A stretch of DNA of 12,422 bases from SIG603 sp964369415 (lineage in GTDB: Bacteria > Bacillota > Clostridia > Oscillospirales > Acutalibacteraceae): the NCBI GenBank assembly GCA_964369415.1, contig CAYJFP010000040.1, forward strand, positions 1 to 12,422, in the 5' to 3' direction. The notes below the pieces were generated by a model that searched no databases, was not told the DNA's origin, and saw only the letters and a list, made by a program, of their open reading frames with translations. The position numbers and the translations under genes were made by a program. Within the stretch, counting starts at the first letter, position 1, and each line of letters starts with the position of its first letter. Of the stretch, positions 7,469 through 12,422 are shown one piece after another.

Positions 7469-7500
7469 TTATAGGCGACTTTTACTAAAGCCGCCTATAA
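7469..7500 (-). repeat. Stable hairpin between binding-protein and permease genes
   Basis: A 9-bp stem (TTATAGGCG 7469-7477 with CGCCTATAA 7492-7500), one A-C mismatch, 4 more base pairs (7479-7482 with 7487-7490) and a 4-nt loop form a compact hairpin. No T-tract follows in the minus direction (the sequence continues TTGAATC). A 3' stabiliser of the binding-protein mRNA is more likely than a terminator, as commonly found where a binding protein is needed in excess over its permeases. Confidence 0.65.
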
Positions 7501-7514
7501 GTAAAACTATACTA

Positions 7515-8864
7515 TTAAAGTAGTTCTGCTACTTCTGCAGCAGCTCTGTCTAATGCAACTTGTGCATCATCTTCTTGGTCAAACATATATGCTTGTAATT
7601 CAAGTCCCATTACGTCTTCGATTTGTGGCCATGTAGGAGTAAATGGTCTTGTGTGTGAAGTTGCCATTTGGTCTGAATATATTTGGATATATTGACCGAC
7701 TTCTGCGTTGTCTGCATAGAAATCAGCATAGGCTGGTTGTGGTGGAACTGTAATCCAGTTTTCCCAGAATACTTCTGTAAACTCTGAACAAGTTAAGTGT
7801 ACTAGATAGTCATAAGCTTCTTGTGGATATTCAGTGTTGTTAAAGATAACTACGCCTTCGCCGCCAACAACAGTTGCTTCTTCAGCATCTGCAGGAAGTG
7901 GAACTACGCCAAAGTTGTCTTTGAAATCAGGGTCTGCTAGGTATGGGTTTAACATCCAAGGTCCGTTGATTGACATAGCTGTAACTCCAGATGAGAATCT
8001 GTCAACGCCTGAAGCTGCTGCTTGTAGAGGAACTGAACCGTCTTGAACCATAGATTTCCAGAACTCAAGAGCTTTAACGCCTTCTGCGCTGTTGAAAACA
8101 ACTTCTGTTCTATCTTCATTTAAGAAGTCTCCGCCTGATTGCCATAAGAATGGAAGCCAAGTCCAGCAATATCCGCCGTTATCATCGTAGATAGGTAAGT
8201 CTAGGCCGTAGATGTTGTTGTCAAGGTCTGTTAACTCTTGAGCAGCAGATCTTAAGTCATCCCATGTCCAGTCAGCTGTTGGTTCTGCCACGCCTGCATC
8301 TGCAAATAATTGTTTGTTGTAAAGTAGTGCTAGGTTGTTAGCAGTAATTCTTAAGCCGTAAACGTCGTCTTTATATGTTAGTGTATCCCATACAGATTCG
8401 TAGAATTTGTCTTTGTGCTCTTCAACGCCGTATTGTTTTAAAGGAAGTAATTGTCCTTTATCTGCTAATTGTGTGCTTAAAACACCAGCATCGATAAAAG
8501 CTAAGTCAGGGTTGTCTCCGCCAGCTAAAGTCGCTTGCATTTTTGTGTTATAAGAGTCAACAGCTATTGGAACGATTTCAACTGTAACTCCTGTTGCTTC
8601 TTTGTATGCTGCTGTATCTTCTGTTATTTTATCTGCGCTATCTTTTTCCCAGCCATAAACCCACATTGTAAGTTTTGCATCGCTAGTTGTTGCTTCTCCT
8701 TCTGATTCTCCCTCTGATTCTCCCTCTGCTGCGGAACTCTCTTGTGCAGATGATGATTCTTGGCTTGCACTTGAACTTGATGACTCAGAACTTTGGCAAG
8801 CTGCAAAAGCTGAAACAATCAAAGAACAAGATAAAAGCATTGCTAATAGTTTTTTTGATTTCAT
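7515..8864 (-). CDS. ABC transporter sugar-binding lipoprotein (family 1 solute-binding protein)
   Basis: The 449-residue protein captures an oligosaccharide at the outer face of the membrane and delivers it to the two permeases encoded next. It begins with a lipoprotein signal (MKSKKLLAMLLSCSLIVSAF) and lipid-anchor cysteine C23. The lipobox FAAC has Phe at -3 where Leu is usual. A Ser/Glu-rich flexible linker (about 24-61) with EGES repeats precedes the binding fold. The fold carries TMWVYGW at its first strand, PDLAFID, and the family-typical SINGPWML. Aromatic residues are abundant (YCWTWLPFLW), as in sugar clefts. The ATG follows AAAGGGAG. It is the first gene of the minus-strand operon. 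A ligand cannot be assigned from sequence alone. Confidence 0.93.
   Translation of the reverse strand: MKSKKLLAMLLSCSLIVSAFAACQSSESSSSSASQESSSAQESSAAEGESEGESEGEATTSDAKLTMWVYGWEKDSADKITEDTAAYKEATGVTVEIVPIAVDSYNTKMQATLAGGDNPDLAFIDAGVLSTQLADKGQLLPLKQYGVEEHKDKFYESVWDTLTYKDDVYGLRITANNLALLYNKQLFADAGVAEPTADWTWDDLRSAAQELTDLDNNIYGLDLPIYDDNGGYCWTWLPFLWQSGGDFLNEDRTEVVFNSAEGVKALEFWKSMVQDGSVPLQAAASGVDRFSSGVTAMSINGPWMLNPYLADPDFKDNFGVVPLPADAEEATVVGGEGVVIFNNTEYPQEAYDYLVHLTCSEFTEVFWENWITVPPQPAYADFYADNAEVGQYIQIYSDQMATSHTRPFTPTWPQIEDVMGLELQAYMFDQEDDAQVALDRAAAEVAELL
8701..8724 (-). repeat. 12-bp tandem repeat coding for the EGES linker
   Basis: Two exact copies of TCTGATTCTCCC (8701-8712 and 8713-8724) with degenerate partial copies on both sides encode the EGES repeats of the binding-protein linker. 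The repeat is a multiple of three, so gain or loss of units would change linker length without shifting the frame. Confidence 0.75.
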
Positions 8865-8911
8865 GTTTTTTCTCCCTTTCGTAAATTAGTTTTAATTAAT
8901 TTGTTAACTTG

Positions 8912-8940
8912 ATTTTAACATGTTGTTCACTATTTGACTA
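8912..8940 (-). promoter_or_regulatory. Promoter of the transporter-GH31 operon
   Basis: On the minus strand TAGTCA (8940-8935, 4/6 match to the -35) is followed after 17 bp by TAAAAT (8917-8912), preceded by an extended -10 TG. Transcription would start near 8905, giving a leader of about 40 nt. The weak -35 fits a promoter that needs an activator. Confidence 0.6.
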
Positions 8941-8952
8941 GTACACTATTTG
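8928..8952. promoter_or_regulatory. Direct-repeat candidate operator for the YesN-type regulator
   Basis: CACTATTTG occurs twice, at 8928-8936 and 8944-8952, with a 16-bp period. One copy overlaps the end of the transporter -35 and runs into the spacer, and the other lies just upstream. AraC-family regulators bind tandem direct repeats next to the -35, and such a regulator is encoded 2 kb away. Assigning this site to it is an inference. Confidence 0.45.
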
Positions 8953-9003
8953 TTACTTTAGGTACCACAATCTTTACTTTTTTAAAATAATGCACAAAAA
9001 AGA

Positions 9004-9032
9004 TTGATATTTTTTTACTAAAATGTTATAAT
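9004..9032 (+). promoter_or_regulatory. Promoter of the two-component regulator genes
   Basis: TTGATA (9004-9009, 5/6 match to the -35) is followed after exactly 17 bp by TATAAT (9027-9032), preceded by an extended -10 TG (9024-9025). It is the best promoter in the window. Transcription would start near 9039. Confidence 0.75.
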
Positions 9033-9091
9033 TGAAAAAATAATATAAAATTTTTGAATAATTTATTAAGAGAAGGTGAATTTTTAGCGTA

Positions 9092-10837
9092 ATGAGAGCT
9101 ATGATAAAGAAGATAAGAATAACAATAAGAGTTAAATTGCTTTTAAGTTTAATTCCGTTGTTATTTCTTTCATTTGTCGCATTTAATTTCTTGTCAAACT
9201 ACTTGTTTTTTGATGTGATGAATTCTATTTTGCTGGAACAGGCAAAAGTAAATTTGAATCAAAGTACACTTCTATTTGATTCTGAAATTAAAAAACTTCA
9301 TATGGAAACAGATAATTTGATTTTTAATGAAAATGTTCAAGAATTTTTACAAATAGATCAAAAGTTTCTAAGTTCTGATGTTAAATCTCAGTTAGATAAA
9401 GATGTGGTAGAGTATATGTATGATATAATTATAGATTATAATTATTATGTGAATTCTATAGCTATTAAAAATAAGTACGATAATTATTATTTGTGGAAAT
9501 TACAGCAAGAGTACGCAGGAGTGTATAGTAAAGATGTGGACAAATATTATGAAGAAGCTAAATTATTAGATGGACAATTATTCTTTAGTTATGATAGAAT
9601 TGAGGATAATCTTATTACTATAACCAGAGTTATTATCAATCCAAGAACTTTTGAAGAGCTAGGAGTGTTAATGGTTGACCTTGAAATGAGTTTTGTAGAT
9701 GAAATATTATCTTCAAATGCTGACGATTATATAGAAATAGCTATTGTTCATGATGAAGCTGTAATATACAACAATACTGATATTGATTTAAGTAAGCTAG
9801 ATAATACAAAGAATTACTATACTCAAGATGGACAGCATTATTCATACCAAACGATAGAGGCGAAAAATGCTCCACTTACAATTATAGGATTTATCAATGA
9901 AACTGCTGTAGTGGAAAGAACTGCGGATGTTAGGTTAACTCAAAATATATTGATTTTTTCAACACTCGCATTAATTGTAGGTTTGATTATATTTATTTCA
10001 AATAAAATAGAAAATCAGTTTAATACTTTTATTAAAAAAATTAAAAGCACGAATAGTATTGAAGATAACAGCATGATTATCATAGACTCAAATGATGAGT
10101 TTTACGACCTTTCAGTGGTTTACAACAAAATGCTTATTAGAATACAGAACTTGATGGAGGAGATCATTCAAAAAGAAATTGATATAAAAAATGCGCAATT
10201 AGCACTTAAAAATGCTGAGTTTTACACACTTCAGGCTCAAATAAATCCTCATTTCTTGTACAATACATTAGACTGTATAAATGGACTCATTGATTTAGAT
10301 AGAAAAGATGATACTAAAAAAACTGTAATTGCTCTTTCAGCTATTATGAGACAAACAATAAAAGGAAATGAATTTAATAGTGTCAAAAACAACATAGAGA
10401 TAGTTGAACTTTTTATGTTTATCCAAAAAATGAGATATGATAACAGACTTTTGTTTTTATGTGAATATCCAGAAGGTGTCATAAATTATCTAATGCCAAA
10501 GTTGATTTTGCAACCGCTTTTGGAAAATTCAGTTATACACGGACTTGAAAAAGTTAAAGAAAAATGCATGATTGCTCTATTTGTTGAAGAAAATGAAGAT
10601 GATTTATTGTTTCATGTTAAAGACAACGCTTTGGGGATGCCTGATAATATTATTGAAAAATTGAATTTGCCACTTTCTGAACTTAGAAAAATGGGTAAAA
10701 TAAAAAATAGTATAGGTCTTATTAATATACAGACAAGACTTAAGCTGTTATATGGTGAAGATTATGGACTAACAGTTACCAATCATAAAGACAAGGGTTG
10801 TACAGTTACAGTTAAAATACCCAAAAAAGAAATATGA
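9092..10837 (+). CDS. YesM-type membrane sensor histidine kinase
   Basis: The 581-residue membrane kinase senses an extracellular or membrane signal and phosphorylates the regulator encoded next. A membrane segment at about 15-37 is followed by an extracellular sensor region (about 38-283), a second membrane segment (about 284-303), a linker, and the His_kinase domain with H387 in QAQINPHFLYN, the phosphoacceptor motif of the LytS/YesM class. The ATP-binding domain has the N-box around N479 (LLENSVIHGLEK). Its G1 box reads DNALGM (D511) instead of the usual DNGxGM, and the later box reads SIGLINIQTRL instead of GIGL. Both depart from the family but may still bind ATP. ATG 9092 is chosen because the in-frame GTG upstream at 9077 hits a stop. 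AAGGTG (9073-9078) lies 13 bases from it, a long spacing. The gene is divergent from the transporter operon and notably AT-rich. Confidence 0.9.
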   Translation: MRAMIKKIRITIRVKLLLSLIPLLFLSFVAFNFLSNYLFFDVMNSILLEQAKVNLNQSTLLFDSEIKKLHMETDNLIFNENVQEFLQIDQKFLSSDVKSQLDKDVVEYMYDIIIDYNYYVNSIAIKNKYDNYYLWKLQQEYAGVYSKDVDKYYEEAKLLDGQLFFSYDRIEDNLITITRVIINPRTFEELGVLMVDLEMSFVDEILSSNADDYIEIAIVHDEAVIYNNTDIDLSKLDNTKNYYTQDGQHYSYQTIEAKNAPLTIIGFINETAVVERTADVRLTQNILIFSTLALIVGLIIFISNKIENQFNTFIKKIKSTNSIEDNSMIIIDSNDEFYDLSVVYNKMLIRIQNLMEEIIQKEIDIKNAQLALKNAEFYTLQAQINPHFLYNTLDCINGLIDLDRKDDTKKTVIALSAIMRQTIKGNEFNSVKNNIEIVELFMFIQKMRYDNRLLFLCEYPEGVINYLMPKLILQPLLENSVIHGLEKVKEKCMIALFVEENEDDLLFHVKDNALGMPDNIIEKLNLPLSELRKMGKIKNSIGLINIQTRLKLLYGEDYGLTVTNHKDKGCTVTVKIPKKEI

Positions 10838-10854
10838 AAGGCTGAAATATTAAA

Positions 10855-12422
10855 ATGAATATATTACTGGTTGACGATGAAAATACTATTTTGTTAAAAA
10901 CTAAAAATGTGATTTTAAGGTCAGACTTAAATTTTAATAATATTTACACAGCGACAAATTATGATGAAGCTGTAAATATTATTGATAAATTTAGCCCTGA
11001 TATAATTGTAACTGATATAAAGATGCCCGGAAAATCAGGTATGGATTTACTGAATTATACTTTTGAAAAATTTGAATACAAGCCTGTGATAATGTTGTCA
11101 GGATATTTTGAATATGAGTATACAAAACAGGCTTTTGGAAATAAAGCATTTGACTATTTACTTAAACCTGTTGACGATGGTGAATTAGTCGACTCAATAG
11201 AAAACGCATGTGAACAGCTCGTAAAATATAATAAACAAAAACAAAATGCCATTATGTTTAAAGAATATTTTGAAGCAAATATGAAAACGGTTAGAGGTAA
11301 ATTTTTTGAAAGTTTATTGATGAATAATTTATCAAATCAACTATCAAATGCCGATTTTACTAATTTTAATATTGACCTTAAAGATTTTAGACTAATCGCT
11401 ATAGAGGCTAATACAAAAATAAGCATAAATGCTTTTGAAAGTGGGTATTACTGCGCTAATTGTATCGAACAATATCTCGATAAAAAAATTGATAATTTAA
11501 TAAGCTGTTCTTTTGGAAATATAATATTTTTTATTTTTCCTATCGAAAATACGTTTAATCATAATGATTATAAAAGTACAGAAAATTTTATGGCTGCAAT
11601 TAATGAAGAGATTTTAGATAACTTATTTATTAATTCGAGAATTGGAATAAGTAAGAAAAGTAGCGATATTTTTAGTATTAATAAACTTATGAAAGAGTGC
11701 TTTTACTGTCTTGATGCTTTAAAATCAAGTGATGAAATTTTCATGCTGTTTTATGATGAAATAGATGAAGAAACTAATATAAAATATGATATAAATGATG
11801 ATTTGCAAAAATTATTAACTTATATTTTAAATGACTCAAGAAGTTTAGCTATTGAGTGTATTGAATTTATATATAATAATATTTTGAGCAAAGCTAATGA
11901 AAATTTAAATGATTTTTTTATATTAATAGTCGCAAATATACGTTTAATTCTACTTAATTTGAATAGTGAAAATAATAAATTGAACTTAGATATTAATGAG
12001 TTTGAAAGTCAAATGAATCCTAATGTTAAATTTGAAAAAATTAAGAGTGTTGTCATTGATGCTTGTATTATGGTTTCTGAACATAAAAATAATAAGCAAA
12101 CATCCTTGATACAAAATATTAACAGGTTTATCTACAATAACTTTCAGCAAAATATTGGTTTACAGGATTTAGCTGAGTATACTAAGCATAACGCCTCATA
12201 TATTAGCCGAATCATAAAAGAGCATACTGGAAAAAACTTTACTCAAATTCTAACAGAAAAGAGAATAGAAGAAGCTAAGAAATTACTGAAAAACACTAAC
12301 AACAAAATCAATGACATCGCAATTCAAATAGGTTATCCAAATCCTAAATATTTTAATAGAATATTTAAGTCATATGTAAATATGTCTGCAGGTGATTATA
12401 GAGAATTAATTTCTACATTCAG
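10855..12422 (+). CDS. YesN-type response regulator with AraC-family DNA-binding domain (3' end cut by window)
   Basis: The frame is open from ATG 10855 to the window edge (522 codons, no stop). The receiver domain (1-about 120) has D7-D8, phosphoacceptor D54 in VTDIKMPG, S82 and K104-P105. A divergent middle region (about 130-415), in which I recognise no domain, leads to two helix-turn-helix units from 422. They include LQDLAEYTKHNASYISRIIK and IAIQIGYPNPKYFNRIFK, the AraC signature. The protein reaches SAGDYRELI, so probably only a few residues are missing. It should be activated by the adjacent kinase and act on carbohydrate promoters, most simply the divergent transporter promoter. The start lies 17 bases after the kinase stop, with a weak AAAGG (10837-10841) and a 13-base spacer, suggesting lower yield or coupling with the kinase. 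Confidence 0.9.
   Translation, partial: MNILLVDDENTILLKTKNVILRSDLNFNNIYTATNYDEAVNIIDKFSPDIIVTDIKMPGKSGMDLLNYTFEKFEYKPVIMLSGYFEYEYTKQAFGNKAFDYLLKPVDDGELVDSIENACEQLVKYNKQKQNAIMFKEYFEANMKTVRGKFFESLLMNNLSNQLSNADFTNFNIDLKDFRLIAIEANTKISINAFESGYYCANCIEQYLDKKIDNLISCSFGNIIFFIFPIENTFNHNDYKSTENFMAAINEEILDNLFINSRIGISKKSSDIFSINKLMKECFYCLDALKSSDEIFMLFYDEIDEETNIKYDINDDLQKLLTYILNDSRSLAIECIEFIYNNILSKANENLNDFFILIVANIRLILLNLNSENNKLNLDINEFESQMNPNVKFEKIKSVVIDACIMVSEHKNNKQTSLIQNINRFIYNNFQQNIGLQDLAEYTKHNASYISRIIKEHTGKNFTQILTEKRIEEAKKLLKNTNNKINDIAIQIGYPNPKYFNRIFKSYVNMSAGDYRELISTF

Larger units (their letters stand above)
8865..9091. other. Divergent control region between transporter operon and regulator genes
   Basis: This 227-base AT-rich gap has no gene. 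It holds the transporter promoter (minus, 8912-8940), a 16-bp-period direct repeat of CACTATTTG (8928-8952), an inverted repeat CAATCTTT/AAAGATTG (8968-8975 and 8999-9006) and the kinase promoter (plus, 9004-9032). It is the natural place for the encoded AraC-type regulator to act. Confidence 0.7.

Noticed and set aside
8701..8724. Short tandem repeats as a CRISPR or regulatory array.
   Set aside because: They are contiguous 12-bp units inside the coding sequence and translate as EGES linker repeats.
8902..8920. Dyad TGTTAA/TTAACA over the transporter -10 as a catabolite-repression site.
   Set aside because: Spacing and core do not match the cre consensus, which needs a central CG. The 6-bp arms are weak.

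Overview
The window looks like a piece of an AT-rich, anaerobic Gram-positive (Firmicutes, most likely Clostridia) chromosome. The grounds are the low G+C, the strong GGAGG-type ribosome binding sites, a lipoprotein solute-binding protein with two CUT1-type permeases but no dedicated ATPase, a YesM/YesN-type two-component system, and a Cys-type sulfatase without a signal peptide. I cannot name the species. The regulator genes (roughly 25-28% G+C in 60-base stretches counted by eye) are clearly more AT-rich than the transporter genes (about 43% in one such stretch).

Layout: (1) 1-204 is the tail of a YgjP-like (DUF45) metal-dependent protein, unrelated to the rest and closed by a terminator at 293-331. 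(2) 540-3355, plus strand: a Gfo/Idh/MocA NAD(P)-dependent oxidoreductase and an S1-type sulfatase. A GC-rich hairpin and a possible internal promoter lie between them. (3) 3356-3569: convergent boundary holding a long bidirectional terminator and a second dyad. (4) 3570-8864, minus strand, read right to left: a lipoprotein sugar-binding protein, an MalF/UgpA-type permease, an MalG/UgpE-type permease and a cytoplasmic GH31 alpha-glycosidase. The unit has hairpins after the binding-protein gene and before the GH31 gene. (5) 8865-9091: divergent control region with back-to-back promoters and a 9-bp direct repeat at the transporter promoter. (6) 9092-12422, plus strand: a YesM-type sensor kinase followed by a YesN-type AraC-family response regulator, which runs off the window within a few residues of its expected end.

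Read together, this is a self-contained carbohydrate-use locus. The kinase and regulator probably sense an oligosaccharide or its import and activate the divergent transporter operon. The ABC importer, presumably powered by an MsmX-like ATPase encoded elsewhere, brings in an oligosaccharide. The sulfatase, GH31 enzyme and oxidoreductase all appear cytoplasmic and would remove sulfate, cleave an alpha-linked sugar and oxidise a sugar. The most interesting hypothesis is intracellular use of a sulfated, alpha-linked glycan fragment by a Gram-positive anaerobe. The substrate cannot be read from the sequence, and the link between the two convergent gene groups is an inference from proximity.
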